A stretch of DNA of 64,000 bases, taken from contig DATAOP010000091.1 in the NCBI GenBank assembly GCA_036265675.1, positions 1 through 64,000 on the forward strand. Reading direction: 5' to 3'. The position numbers and the translations under genes are program-made. Positions 6,852 through 15,740 of this stretch are shown piece after piece (position 1 is the first letter of the stretch; each line of letters begins with the position of its first letter). This DNA comes from VRUE01 sp036265675 (GTDB lineage Bacteria > Actinomycetota > Thermoleophilia > Solirubrobacterales > 70-9). Below the pieces are notes generated by a model, which had not been told where the DNA came from, did not search any database, and saw only the letters and a list, made by a program, of their open reading frames with translations.

Positions 6852-8486
6852 ATGGCTCATAAGGAGCTGAAGTACAAAGAGGAGGCAAGGGGGGCCCTGC
6901 AGTCCGGCGTCGATGCCGTCGCCGACGCTGTCAAGGTCACCCTCGGCCCGAAAGGGCGCTACGTCGTGCTCGACAAGAAATTCGGCGCCCCGACGATCAC
7001 CAACGACGGCGTCACCATCGCCCGCGAGGTCGAGGTCGAGGACGTCTTCGAGAACCAGGGCGCCCAGCTCGTCCGCGAGGTCGCGACCGCGACCAACGAC
7101 GTCGCCGGCGACGGGACGACGACCGCCACGCTGCTGGCCCAGATCATCGTTCGCCAGGGGCTGAAGAACGTCGCCGCCGGCGCCAACCCGCTGGCCCTGC
7201 GCCGCGGGATCGAGAAGGCCGTCGACCAGGTGGTCGAGAACCTTCGCGAGAAGCAGTCGAAAGAGGTCGCCGGCAAGGAGCAGATCGCCCGCGTCGCGGC
7301 AATCTCGGCCGCCGACGATGAGATCGGCAACGTCATCGCCGACGCGATCGAGAAAGTCGGCAAAGACGGCGTCGTCAACGTCGAGGAGGGCCAGACCTTC
7401 GGGATGGAGCTCGAGTTCACCGAGGGCATGCAGTTCGACAAGGGCTACATCTCGCCCTACATGGTCACCGACCAGGACCGCATGGAGGCCGTCCTCGAGG
7501 ACCCCTACATCCTGATCGCCAACCAGAAAATCGGCTCGGTGCGGGACATCCTGCCGGTGCTGGAGCAGGTGATGCAGGGTGGCAAGCCGCTGCTGATCGT
7601 CGCCGAGGACGTCGAGGGCGAGTGCCTCGCGACCCTCGTCGTCAACAAGCTCCGCGGCACCTTCACCGGCGTCGCGGTGAAAGCGCCGGGCTTCGGCGAT
7701 CGCCGCAAGCGGATGCTCGAGGACATCGCGATCCTCAGCGGCGGTGAGGTGATCACCGAGGAGATGGGTCTCAAACTCGAGAACACCCAGCTCGCCCAGC
7801 TCGGAAAGGCGCGTCGCGTCGTCGTCTCGAAGGACACGACGACGATCATCGACGGCGCCGGTGAGGGCGACGACATCAAGGGCCGGATCAAGCAGATCAA
7901 ACAGGAGATCGAGAACACCGACTCCGACTTCGATCGCGAGAAGCTCCAGGAGCGGCTCGCCAAGCTCGCAGGCGGTGTCGCGGTGGTCAAGGTCGGCGCC
8001 GCCACCGAGACCGAGATGAAGGAGAAAAAGCACCGCGTCGAGGACGCCCTGCAGGCGACCCGGGCGGCGCTCGAGGAGGGTGTCGTGCCGGGAGGCGGCG
8101 TCGCGCTGCTGAACGCGCAGGCCGACCTCGACGCCGACTCGCTCAACGACCCCGATGAGGCGACCGGAGCGCGGATCGTCCACCGGGCTCTCGAGGAGCC
8201 GGTGCGCCAGATCGCCGAGAACTCCGGCCTGGAGGGCTCGGTCGTCGTCAACAAGGTCCGCGACCTGAAGGCCGGCGAAGGCCTCAACGCGGCCAGCGGC
8301 GAGTACGGCGACCTGATCAAAGATGGCGTCATCGACCCGACGATGGTGACCCGGTCGGCGCTGCAGAACGCGGCCTCGATCGCGAAGAACATCCTCGTCA
8401 CCGAGGCCGTCATCGCCGAGCCGCCCGAGAAAGAACCGGCCGGGATGCCGGGCGGCGGCATGCCCGACATGGGCGGGATGATGTAG
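6852..8486 (+). CDS. groL: Chaperonin GroEL (Hsp60)
   Basis: A 544-residue ATP-driven chaperonin that folds proteins inside its double ring with GroES. Conserved blocks include KVTLGPKGRYVVLDKKFG, the ATP-binding NDVAGDGTTTATLLA, the apical domain with KAPGFGDRRKRMLEDIA, and GGGVALLNA. It ends in a short GGM-type tail (GMPGGGMPDMGGMM), as in standard GroEL1/2 proteins rather than the His-rich actinobacterial GroEL1. GGAGG lies about 13 bases before ATG. It is the second gene of the CIRCE-controlled operon. Confidence 0.98.
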   Translation: MAHKELKYKEEARGALQSGVDAVADAVKVTLGPKGRYVVLDKKFGAPTITNDGVTIAREVEVEDVFENQGAQLVREVATATNDVAGDGTTTATLLAQIIVRQGLKNVAAGANPLALRRGIEKAVDQVVENLREKQSKEVAGKEQIARVAAISAADDEIGNVIADAIEKVGKDGVVNVEEGQTFGMELEFTEGMQFDKGYISPYMVTDQDRMEAVLEDPYILIANQKIGSVRDILPVLEQVMQGGKPLLIVAEDVEGECLATLVVNKLRGTFTGVAVKAPGFGDRRKRMLEDIAILSGGEVITEEMGLKLENTQLAQLGKARRVVVSKDTTTIIDGAGEGDDIKGRIKQIKQEIENTDSDFDREKLQERLAKLAGGVAVVKVGAATETEMKEKKHRVEDALQATRAALEEGVVPGGGVALLNAQADLDADSLNDPDEATGARIVHRALEEPVRQIAENSGLEGSVVVNKVRDLKAGEGLNAASGEYGDLIKDGVIDPTMVTRSALQNAASIAKNILVTEAVIAEPPEKEPAGMPGGGMPDMGGMM

Positions 8487-8534
8487 TCACGCCTGCTAGG
8501 CGCAATACTGCGTCGCAACAGGCGAGTGACTTCC

Positions 8535-8562
8535 GAGGGGCCCGGCGAACGCCGGGTCCCTC
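8535..8562 (+). terminator. Hairpin downstream of groEL
   Basis: A 12-bp stem (arms GAGGGGCCCGGC and GCCGGGTCCCTC, one G-T pair) with a GAAC loop begins 48 bases past the groEL stop. There is no T-run after it, so it may act as a weak or factor-assisted terminator, and it could serve the convergent hydrolase gene too. Confidence 0.55.
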
Positions 8563-8567
8563 GCGTT

Positions 8568-9692
8568 CTACGGGGTGACGGGGACCGGTTCCGGCGGCGG
8601 GACGGGTGTCGTCTTCGGTGGAGGCGGCGGCAGCGGCGGCAGCGTGCCGGCGTTGTATTCGGCGTAGGAGAGGAAGTTGGGGCGGCGCACCTTCTTGCGC
8701 AGCGTGTTCGTCGTCCGCGGGTAGTGGCTGAGGTCGTAGGTGTTTTCGGCCGGGGCACCGAAGCCCGTGTAGTAGACGAACATCCGCACCCGCGGCCGCT
8801 TCGCGGTCCAGGCGACCAGCTGCTTCGCGAAGCGTGGTTCGTCCTTGCCGTAGACGCCCCACTCGGCGACCGCGAACGGTTTCCCCTTCCACTGCTTGCC
8901 GCGGTAGAAGTGGTTGAGGTCTTTCCAGACCGGGAACTGCGAGTAGAAGTCGGTCCCGACCCAGTCGACCCAGCGCCTCCCGGGCCAGTAGTTGCCGGGG
9001 AGGTTCCCCCTCACCTTCGGCGACCCGCCCGGCAGCGGGCTCCAGATGACCGCGACCGGGGCAACCGGCAGGCTGGTCGGCGGCGGCCCTTTTGTCCGGT
9101 TCAGCGGCGGCAGCCCGATTTCGGCCAGGGTCGCGTTCAGCTGTTCGAGGGTGAGGCCGCCTTTGACGATCAGCGAGATCCGGCGAAACGCCTGCTTGTA
9201 CCAGCCGGTCGTGTGTTCGCCGCCGCGCTGGGCGCCGTCGCAGGTGACCGCCGTCCACGGGTTGAGGCAGCGGTTCGGCTCCCCGAGCGGCCTGATGTAG
9301 GCCGGCAGGCCGCGTTTGGAGAAGAAGTCGTTCAGCTGCAGCAGGTAGTTGTCGCCGCCGCCGAGCGCGATCTGCTCCGGCGTGATCATCTCCTGCAGGG
9401 TCTGGTCGTCGGCGGTCGAGATGTGGAGGATCGGCCGCGTCGCCGTTTCCCGCCACCGTTCGTAGGCCTGGTTGAGGCTGTTCCCCCAGGGGTGGAACGT
9501 CTCGAGCAGCGCCGGGTGTTTGCCGAGCACGCCGGCGAACGCGTTGAAGTCGGTCGCAGTGCCGCGATCGCTGACCCCGAACAGGACGCTCGGCTTCGGC
9601 GGCACCAGGGTCATCGCGGGTGCGGGCGCTGCCGACAGCCCGAGGGCCGCCATCGCCAGCACCGCGATCCAGCTAGGTGTCCTCCAGGACAT
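8568..9692 (-). CDS. Secreted glycoside hydrolase, GH26-like
   Basis: A 374-residue exported enzyme likely to cleave a beta-linked polysaccharide. A signal peptide (WIAVLAMAALGLSAAPAPA) is followed by a TIM-barrel-like domain. LPAYIRPLGEPNRC has the form of the acid/base Glu region of GH26 mannanase-like proteins, and KPFAVAEWGVYG at about residue 270 has the form of the nucleophile Glu strand. The C-terminus is a Pro-rich tail. Its start overlaps the 3' end of the SDR gene by 20 bases, so both belong to one transcript. Family placement is by motif only; the substrate is unknown. Confidence 0.75.
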   Translation of the reverse strand: MSWRTPSWIAVLAMAALGLSAAPAPAMTLVPPKPSVLFGVSDRGTATDFNAFAGVLGKHPALLETFHPWGNSLNQAYERWRETATRPILHISTADDQTLQEMITPEQIALGGGDNYLLQLNDFFSKRGLPAYIRPLGEPNRCLNPWTAVTCDGAQRGGEHTTGWYKQAFRRISLIVKGGLTLEQLNATLAEIGLPPLNRTKGPPPTSLPVAPVAVIWSPLPGGSPKVRGNLPGNYWPGRRWVDWVGTDFYSQFPVWKDLNHFYRGKQWKGKPFAVAEWGVYGKDEPRFAKQLVAWTAKRPRVRMFVYYTGFGAPAENTYDLSHYPRTTNTLRKKVRRPNFLSYAEYNAGTLPPLPPPPPKTTPVPPPEPVPVTP

Positions 9693-10554
9693 CGCGCATC
9701 CTCCTCGGCTCGACTCCGAGCGCCTCCGCGTCGGCGGTTCCGCGCTCGCTGACCATCGGAACCTCCATCAGCTCGGCCTCCTCCCAGGTTGCAAACACGG
9801 ACTCCCCTGCGATGGAGCGGGCTGCAAGCAATCCGTAGCGGACGAACGGCAGCGGCAGGTGGACAAGCGGCCGCGGCCTGCCTGCCGCCCGGCTGACGAG
9901 GTCCGACATCTGGTCGTAGTCGAGCACATCGGGCCCGGCGAGCTCGAAGCGGCCTGTCTGCGGCGCTCGGAGCCAGCCGCCGACGCAACGGGCGACGTCA
10001 GCCGCCCAGATCGGCTCGAAGCGCGCCTTGCCGGATCCCGCCACCGGCATCACGGGCAGGAACGAGAACCGGCGCAGCAATGTGATCCAGGGGTCGGAGT
10101 GGTCGTAGACGATCGACGGGGCGAAGATCGTCGTTTCGAGTCGCGAGGAGGCGATCGCCTGCTCGGCGAGCCACTTGGCGCGGAAGAATCGTGTCCGCTG
10201 CGCGGCCGATGCGTTGAGGGCGCTGAAGAAGACGAAGCGCCGCACCCCGCTGCGCTCGGCAGCACGCAGGAGCCGGACCGTCGCCAGCCCGTTCAGCTCC
10301 TCGATCCGGTGCGGCGGCTGGTCGCGGATCGTCGCCGCAAGATGGATCACGGTGTCGATCCCGCGCAGCGCCTGACGCACCAGGTAGGGGTCCGACATCT
10401 CGCCGAGGTCGCCGAGCGCGATCTGGACGGCGACCCGGCGGTCGCCGAGTTTGCGCGGCTCGCGGACCAGGCAGCGGACGTCCTCGCCGTGATCGAGAAG
10501 CAGGGGCAGCAGGCGCGAGCCGATGCTTCCGGTCGCCCCTGTCAGCAGCAGCAC
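9673..10554 (-). CDS. NAD(P)-binding atypical SDR, NDUFA9/NmrA-like
   Basis: An approximately 293-residue Rossmann-fold protein. VLLLTGATGSIGSRLLPLLL is the dinucleotide-binding GxxGxxG motif and RCLVREP follows strand 2, typical of NmrA/NDUFA9-type SDRs that often lack the classical catalytic Tyr. HLAATIRD, FVFFSALNAS and APSIVYDHSDPW fit that family. I chose the GTG at 10552-10554 because GGAG lies five bases upstream and it starts right before the first strand; an ATG at 10662 would add 36 residues without family resemblance. It is co-transcribed with the GH26-like gene. It may handle a quinone or sugar-nucleotide ligand; this is not determined. Confidence 0.82.
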   Translation of the reverse strand: MLLLTGATGSIGSRLLPLLLDHGEDVRCLVREPRKLGDRRVAVQIALGDLGEMSDPYLVRQALRGIDTVIHLAATIRDQPPHRIEELNGLATVRLLRAAERSGVRRFVFFSALNASAAQRTRFFRAKWLAEQAIASSRLETTIFAPSIVYDHSDPWITLLRRFSFLPVMPVAGSGKARFEPIWAADVARCVGGWLRAPQTGRFELAGPDVLDYDQMSDLVSRAAGRPRPLVHLPLPFVRYGLLAARSIAGESVFATWEEAELMEVPMVSERGTADAEALGVEPRRMRDVLEDT

Positions 10555-10707
10555 TGCGGCTCCGGATGGCTGCGGTATGCGTCTCCCATCGCTCGGCCTC
10601 AACCCTAGAGGACCCGTTCGCGGCCTCATCTTTAGAATGTCGCTCGCGTTGGCGGGGGCCATGTGTCTCGCCGGGCACCAAAAGACGAGCTAGGAGAAAT
10701 ACGCCGA

Positions 10708-10974
10708 ATGACCTACGTCATCGCCGAGCCGTGCATCGGCACCAAGGACAACTCGTGCGTCGAGGTCTGTCCCGTCGATTGCATTCACCCGACCCCGGAT
10801 GAGCCCGACTACGACTCGGTCGAGATGCTCTACATCGACCCCGACGAGTGCATCGACTGCGATGCCTGCGTCGAGGCCTGCCCGGTCGACGCCTGCTTCG
10901 CCGAGGACCAGCTCCCGGCCGAGTGGGCCAAATACGCCGAGATCAACGCCGAGTACTACAAGAGCAAGGTCTAG
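10708..10974 (+). CDS. Ferredoxin, two-cluster (7Fe or 8Fe) type
   Basis: An 88-residue electron carrier. The first cluster motif is irregular (CIGTKDNSCVEVCPVDC, with C-x7-C-x3-C spacing), as in FdxA-type 7Fe ferredoxins. The second is the regular CIDCDACVEACP for a [4Fe-4S] cluster. The ATG at 10708 follows AGGAGA at a good distance. A stop TAG at 10972 is followed in the same frame by a signal-peptide-like sequence of the next protein. Likely partners are cytochrome P450s or oxidoreductases, one of which lies 18 kb away; that link is only an inference. Confidence 0.95.
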   Translation: MTYVIAEPCIGTKDNSCVEVCPVDCIHPTPDEPDYDSVEMLYIDPDECIDCDACVEACPVDACFAEDQLPAEWAKYAEINAEYYKSKV

Positions 10975-11082
10975 GCGCCGCCGATCTCCGGCCGGGCCCT
11001 GATCGGGCTCGCGACTCTCCTGCTGCTCGGCGTCGCACCGGCGACGGCAGCTGCCTCCGAGCCGCCGGTCTACGACGGAACC

Positions 11083-11691
11083 ATGGGTTTCGGGACGATC
11101 GACGGGCCGTCCGACCCGGAGGAATTCACCTGGCGCGTTGAACTGGCCGAGGGCCAGGTTCTGGAACAGGTCGACGAGCGAAACGCCGGCGTCTACTACA
11201 CGGATGTCGAACACCATCCTGCGTTCGCCATCACCGCGGTGGGGGCGCATGACGCGGACGGCCGCGCGGTCCCGACGACCCTGGTCGTCACCGAGCCCGA
11301 TCTGATCACCCTGCTGGTGCACCACCGCGACGGGGTGCCGGCGACAGGCGAGCCCTTCGACTATCCGATCACCCCCGGATCGGGATGGACGGTGACCGAA
11401 CAGGGCGGGAACGTCCCGCCCGAAGTCGTGGTCCGGCCCGTCGAGTCGAGTCCGAACCCCGGGTCCTTCGAACAGTTTCCCCAGATCGATTCCGGCTGCC
11501 GGGTTCCCCGGCTGAGAGGGCGGACCCTGCGGCCCTCGAAGCGTCTGCTTCGCTCCTCGGGCTGCAGGGTCGGCGCGGTGAGGAAGCGGAGCAGCGCGAG
11601 GATGAGGTCGGCGAGGGTCGTTCGCCAGTTCCCGCGGCCGGGCACGAAGCTCGCCGGCGGCTCCACCGTCGCCGTGACGCTCGCCGGTTAG
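11083..11691 (+). CDS. Secreted protein with a C-terminal PASTA-like domain; true start probably upstream
   Basis: From the first ATG this is a 202-residue protein of unknown function. An N-terminal beta-rich domain (FTWRVELAEGQVLEQVDE) is followed by a PASTA-like domain in the last 65 residues (CRVPRLRGRTLRPSKRLL ... GTKLAGGSTVAVTLAG), a fold that binds peptidoglycan fragments in penicillin-binding proteins and kinases. Upstream in frame, codons 10975-11082 encode GRALIGLATLLLLGVAPATA, an obvious signal-peptide core, but there is no ATG, GTG or TTG between the ferredoxin stop and 11083. ATC at 10984 or CTG at 10999 are possible rare starts. It is convergent with apbC. Confidence 0.75.
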   Translation: MGFGTIDGPSDPEEFTWRVELAEGQVLEQVDERNAGVYYTDVEHHPAFAITAVGAHDADGRAVPTTLVVTEPDLITLLVHHRDGVPATGEPFDYPITPGSGWTVTEQGGNVPPEVVVRPVESSPNPGSFEQFPQIDSGCRVPRLRGRTLRPSKRLLRSSGCRVGAVRKRSSARMRSARVVRQFPRPGTKLAGGSTVAVTLAG

Positions 11692-11697
11692 GTGGCG

Positions 11698-12846
11698 CTA
11701 CTGGACGACCGGGAGCGGGGTGCCGCTGAGCGGCTTCTGCTCGGCGACCGGTGGGGTCGCCTGGAGGACCGGCAGCTCCTGCGGGGTCGCGGCGATGATT
11801 CCGCGTGCCGCCTCGCGGATCGCCTGCGAGGCGGGCGAGTCGGGCTCGGCGGTCACCAGCGGCGACCCCGAGTCCGCGTGCTCGCGGAGCGCCTCTGAGA
11901 GCGGGACCTTGCCGAGCAGGGGAACGTCGAGCTCATCGGCGAGGGCCTGCCCGCCACCCTCGCCGAAGATCGTGAAGCGCTCGCCGTCCGGGGTCGTGAA
12001 CCCGGACATGTTCTCGACCACCCCGAGCAGCTCGAGGTCGAATTTGGAGGCCATCTCGGCCCCGCGGCGCGCCACCGACTGCGCGGCCGGCTGCGGCGTC
12101 GTCACGATCAGGAACTTGGCCTGCGGCAACAGCTGGGCGAGCGTCATCGAGACGTCGCCGGTGCCGGGCGGCAGGTCGAGAAGGAGGTACTCGAGCTCAT
12201 CCCAGGCGACGTCCTCGAGGAACTGCTGAATCGCCTTGTGGAGCATCGGCCCGCGCCAGACGACGGCCGCGTTCTCCTCGACGAAGAACCCGATCGACAT
12301 CACCTTGACGCCGCCCGCCGACTCGAGCGGCACGATCTTGCGCTCGCCGTTGACGTCGGGCTTGCGGTTGACGCCGAGCATCCGCGGGATCGAGTAACCG
12401 TAGACGTCGCAGTCGAGCGCCCCCGCGGGATGGCCTTCGGCGGTCAGCGCGGCGGCGAGGTTCGCGGTCATCGTCGACTTGCCGACGCCGCCCTTGCCGG
12501 AAGCGACGCAGATCACGTTCTTGACCTGCGCCAGAGCCCCCTCGGGCAGGCGGCCGCGGCCGAGCGCCTTCTGAAGATTCCCTTTCTCCTCGTCGGAGAG
12601 GACGTCGAACCCGACCGCGACCGAGGTCACGCCGTCGAGCTCTGCGACCTGCTTGGCGACGGCCTGTTCGAAGTGGGCGCGGATCGGGCAGCCGGCGGTG
12701 GTCAGCGAGACAACCACCTCGACCCGGCCGTCGTTGCCGATCTCGATCGAGCGCACCATTCCCAGCTCGACGATCGAGCGGCGCAGCTCGGGATCGATCA
12801 CGGTCCGCAGGCTCTCGGTGATCTGGTCCTTGGTCGGAAGTGCCAT
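11698..12846 (-). CDS. apbC: Mrp/ApbC/NBP35-family Fe-S cluster carrier ATPase
   Basis: A 382-residue P-loop ATPase that carries and transfers Fe-S clusters in the cytoplasm. The N-terminal 100 residues are a MIP18/DUF59 domain (LRTVIDPELRRSIVELGMV, TTAGCPI). The deviant Walker A is VASGKGGVGKSTMTANLA, with LDCDVYGYSIPRML and LLLDLPPGTGD following. The CxxC usual near the C-terminal third of many members is not obvious: NMSGFTTPDGE replaces it. The ATG at 12846 matches the family start; an upstream extension runs into the promoter of the divergent gene. A Pro-rich tail ends the protein. Confidence 0.93.
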   Translation of the reverse strand: MALPTKDQITESLRTVIDPELRRSIVELGMVRSIEIGNDGRVEVVVSLTTAGCPIRAHFEQAVAKQVAELDGVTSVAVGFDVLSDEEKGNLQKALGRGRLPEGALAQVKNVICVASGKGGVGKSTMTANLAAALTAEGHPAGALDCDVYGYSIPRMLGVNRKPDVNGERKIVPLESAGGVKVMSIGFFVEENAAVVWRGPMLHKAIQQFLEDVAWDELEYLLLDLPPGTGDVSMTLAQLLPQAKFLIVTTPQPAAQSVARRGAEMASKFDLELLGVVENMSGFTTPDGERFTIFGEGGGQALADELDVPLLGKVPLSEALREHADSGSPLVTAEPDSPASQAIREAARGIIAATPQELPVLQATPPVAEQKPLSGTPLPVVQ

Positions 12847-12935
12847 CGATCTCCATTCTCGCAAAGCCGGACCGGGGGGAGAGATCCGGGCTCCCTGCGC
12901 TTGGCCTCCGAACACATGTCTTCGGAGGAGGGTCG

Positions 12936-15194
12936 ATGTCGGGTGCACGCGTTGCAATGTTGAGGATCGTCGGGCTCGTACTGGCGCTTGCGCTGGCGGT
13001 GCTCCTGCTTGTCGCGCGCGAGGCCGAGGCCGGCAAGTACTCGGTTGCGCAGTGCGGCTGGTACGTCGGCATCGACGCCAGCTGGGCGGACACCGCCGGC
13101 GCGGGCAAGTTTCGCCCCGACGCGTTCTGCGCCGTCGCCCCGGGCGCCGACCCGTTCGGCGGCGTTCACGTGAAGAGCTTCACCGCGACGGCGGGGACCG
13201 TCTCCGGCAACCGCTTCGCCCGCTGGCGCTGGGACGCTCCCCCCGGGACCGGCATCACCCGCATCACCGGAACCTGGTGGCACGCGCTCCACGACGGGAT
13301 CGAGCAGCGGATCGGGACGATGTCGCCGGCCGGGTTCTCGCCGTTCGCGGTCGCGGCTGCCATCGACGTCTCCCCGCGCAGCTTCGTCGCCGGCTTCTCG
13401 CCGCCGGCGCCGGCGATCGAGGACCGGCTGCTCTGCGCCCGCGCCGAGTCGAAGTGGTGCAGCCTCGAACCGGGCTCGTGGTCGGCGGTGCGGGCGGTGA
13501 CGATCACGATCGAGGACGATGGAGCGCCCGGGGCCGCGATTGCCGGCGACCTCACCGCGGGCGGCTGGCAGCGCGGGACCCGAACCGTCGGCTTCTGGGG
13601 GAACGACGGCGGCGCCGGGGTCCGCTTCGGCGAAACCTGGGTCGACGGCGCCCGGGTCGACCAGACCGAGTACCTCTGTCAGAAGGCGCTGATCGGAGGC
13701 GAGTGGCTCGGAACCCGGATGCAGCCCTGCCTGCCGCTTGTCTCCGGCTCGACCGCGGTCGACACGACCCGGTTCAGCGACGGCCCCCACGCCCTCAGGC
13801 ACTGCGCCACCGACTTCGCCGGCAACGTCGGCTGCGCGGCGCCGATCACCATCGCGATCGATAACAACCCGCCGGCCCATCCGCGCGCCCAGGCGCTCGC
13901 CGGCGGCGAGGGCTGGCGCCGCGCCGATGATTTCGATCTCTCCTGGTCGAATCCCGACCAGGGCCCCGCGAGCCCGATCTGGGGCGCCTACTGGCGGATC
14001 ACGGGCCCCGCCGGCTACGACACCGGGGTCCATCTGGCCCCGGGCCGGAACATCACCTCGCTTCCCGACCGGACCGTCCCCGGCCCCGGCGCGTACACCC
14101 TCCACCTCTGGCTGCGGGACGAAGCGGGCAACGACGCAGCCTCGAGCGCGGTCGACGTTCCTCTGCGGCTCGACAACGTCGCGCCAGGAGTCGCCTTCGA
14201 GCCGACACCCGACCGCGACCCCGCGGCCCAGCTGCCGGGCTCGGTCACCGCCGTGGTCACCGACAACCACTCGGGGCCGAAGAGTGGTGAGATCTCACTT
14301 CGCCATCTCGGCTCAGACGACTGGGCAGAACTGCCGACCAAGCTCCTCCCGGGCACGAAGGCCGACTCGGCACGCCTCCTCGCGACGCTGCCTGGCGACC
14401 TCGGGGCCGGCACCTACCTGTTCCGCGCCGTCGCGGCTGACGGTGCCGGCAACACCACCACGACCACACGTCGGGTCGACGGGACCGAGATGGCGCTGCG
14501 CAAGGTCGCGGTCGCCGCGCGGGGCCGGACGGCGGCTGCCGCCCGGGCCAAGACCAGGTTGTTCGCCCGGCTGCGCTGGCGGCGCCGGCGCGGCACCGAG
14601 ATCACGGTCCCGTTCGGGTCGGCTCCGATCCTCAGCGGCCGCCTCCTCGACAGCGACGGGGCAGGGCTCGCGGGTCGGCGGCTGCGAGTGGTCTCGCGCC
14701 CCTCGCGCGGCGCCCTCTCCGGGATCAGGGTCGACGAGGTCCGAACCGGCCCCCACGGCGGCTTCAGGCTGCCGCTGTCCGCCGGGCCGTCACGGCGGAT
14801 AACGGTCGGATTCGCCGGTGAGGACGGCCTCGAGCCATCGCGGCGGCCGGGGATGGCGCTGCGGGTCCGCGGCGCCGCCGCCCTCGGGGCCGTGCCGGAC
14901 ACGGTGCCGGCAGGTGGCATCGTCCACTTCACCGGGCGGGTCATGGCAAAGGGGGCGCCGCTGCCGAGGCGCGGCAAGCTGATCGCGATCCAGTACTACG
15001 AGACCGCGGCCGGGGAGTGGCGCCCGGTCCTCTTCGTCCGCAGCGACCGCAGCGGCCGCTTCCGAGCCCGCTACCGGTTCCGCTACCTGACCGGCAGGGC
15101 GAGGATCAGGTTCCGCGCCGTCGCCCTGGCCGAGGAGCGCTGGCCCTACGCGACCGGGGCGTCGGAGCCGGTCATGGTCCGCGTCGGCGGCTGA
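12936..15194 (+). CDS. Large secreted multi-domain surface protein
   Basis: A 752-residue exported protein of unknown function. The ATG at 12936 has GGAGGAGG just upstream and is followed by a signal peptide (LRIVGLVLALALAVLLLVA, then AREAEA). The N-terminal domain (YSVAQCGWYVGIDASWAD, then paired Cys) resembles a lectin or jelly-roll domain seen in large secreted proteins of Solirubrobacterales. From about residue 190 to 520 come Ig-like domains (ARTVGFWGND; GAYTLHLWLRDEAGN; VAADGAGN), and the C-terminal 200 residues hold two carboxypeptidase-regulatory or Big-like beta modules (SGRLLDSDGAGLAGRRLRVV). It is read divergently from apbC. Confidence 0.85.
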   Translation: MSGARVAMLRIVGLVLALALAVLLLVAREAEAGKYSVAQCGWYVGIDASWADTAGAGKFRPDAFCAVAPGADPFGGVHVKSFTATAGTVSGNRFARWRWDAPPGTGITRITGTWWHALHDGIEQRIGTMSPAGFSPFAVAAAIDVSPRSFVAGFSPPAPAIEDRLLCARAESKWCSLEPGSWSAVRAVTITIEDDGAPGAAIAGDLTAGGWQRGTRTVGFWGNDGGAGVRFGETWVDGARVDQTEYLCQKALIGGEWLGTRMQPCLPLVSGSTAVDTTRFSDGPHALRHCATDFAGNVGCAAPITIAIDNNPPAHPRAQALAGGEGWRRADDFDLSWSNPDQGPASPIWGAYWRITGPAGYDTGVHLAPGRNITSLPDRTVPGPGAYTLHLWLRDEAGNDAASSAVDVPLRLDNVAPGVAFEPTPDRDPAAQLPGSVTAVVTDNHSGPKSGEISLRHLGSDDWAELPTKLLPGTKADSARLLATLPGDLGAGTYLFRAVAADGAGNTTTTTRRVDGTEMALRKVAVAARGRTAAAARAKTRLFARLRWRRRRGTEITVPFGSAPILSGRLLDSDGAGLAGRRLRVVSRPSRGALSGIRVDEVRTGPHGGFRLPLSAGPSRRITVGFAGEDGLEPSRRPGMALRVRGAAALGAVPDTVPAGGIVHFTGRVMAKGAPLPRRGKLIAIQYYETAAGEWRPVLFVRSDRSGRFRARYRFRYLTGRARIRFRAVALAEERWPYATGASEPVMVRVGG

Positions 15195-15212
15195 TCGGTA
15201 GGGTGACCCTGC

Positions 15213-15267
15213 GTGCGGAGCGAGCAAACGTCCATATCTGGTTATCCGTGCAGCGAGCGAAGCACGA
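15213..15267 (+). repeat. 55-base structured intergenic element, copy B
   Basis: This ungapped partner of 6349-6403 has 12 differences. The 3' stem CGTGC/GCACG is fully Watson-Crick here, with 15249 T paired to 15264 A where copy A has C and G. A weaker 5' stem (GCGT with ACGT) closes a loop that also contains GAGCGAGC. It sits between the surface-protein stop and the cyclophilin start, the same relative placement as copy A before groES. Confidence 0.6.
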
Positions 15268-15280
15268 AGATTCGTTACTG

Positions 15281-15739
15281 ATGTCGCAGGCGACCCTCCA
15301 CACCAGTGCCGGCCCGATCGTGCTCGAGCTCCACGACGAGGATGCTCCGAAGACGGTCGAGAACTTCCGCAAGCTCGCCGGCGAAGGCTTCTACGACGGC
15401 CTTATCTTCCACCGGGTGATCCCCGACTTCATGATCCAGGGCGGCTGCCCCGAGGGGACCGGCACGGGCGGGCCCGGCTACACCTTCGAGGACGAGATCA
15501 ACGACCACAAGGTGGTCAAGGGCGCGCTGGCGATGGCAAACGCCGGTCCGAACACGAACGGGTCCCAGTTCTTCATCGTCACCACCGAGGCGGCGCCATG
15601 GCTCGACGGCAAGCACACCGTCTTCGGCGCCGTGGTCGAGGGAATGGATGCGGTCGACGCGGTCGAGGCGACCCCGACCGGCCCCGGTGACCGGCCGATT
15701 GAGCCGCAGACGATCGAACGAGTCGAGCTCTCCGAGTAG
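15281..15739 (+). CDS. ppiB: Peptidyl-prolyl cis-trans isomerase, cyclophilin type
   Basis: A 152-residue cytoplasmic cyclophilin that speeds proline isomerisation during folding. Hallmarks are APKTVENFRKLAGEGFYDG, the catalytic FHRVIPDFMIQGG, GALAMANAGPNTNGSQFFI and WLDGKHTVFG (the Trp is the cyclosporin-binding position). There is no signal peptide. The ATG at 15281 is the family start; the long open extension upstream overlaps the previous gene. Its 5' leader is the structured element copy B. Confidence 0.97.
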   Translation: MSQATLHTSAGPIVLELHDEDAPKTVENFRKLAGEGFYDGLIFHRVIPDFMIQGGCPEGTGTGGPGYTFEDEINDHKVVKGALAMANAGPNTNGSQFFIVTTEAAPWLDGKHTVFGAVVEGMDAVDAVEATPTGPGDRPIEPQTIERVELSE

Positions 15740-15740
15740 C

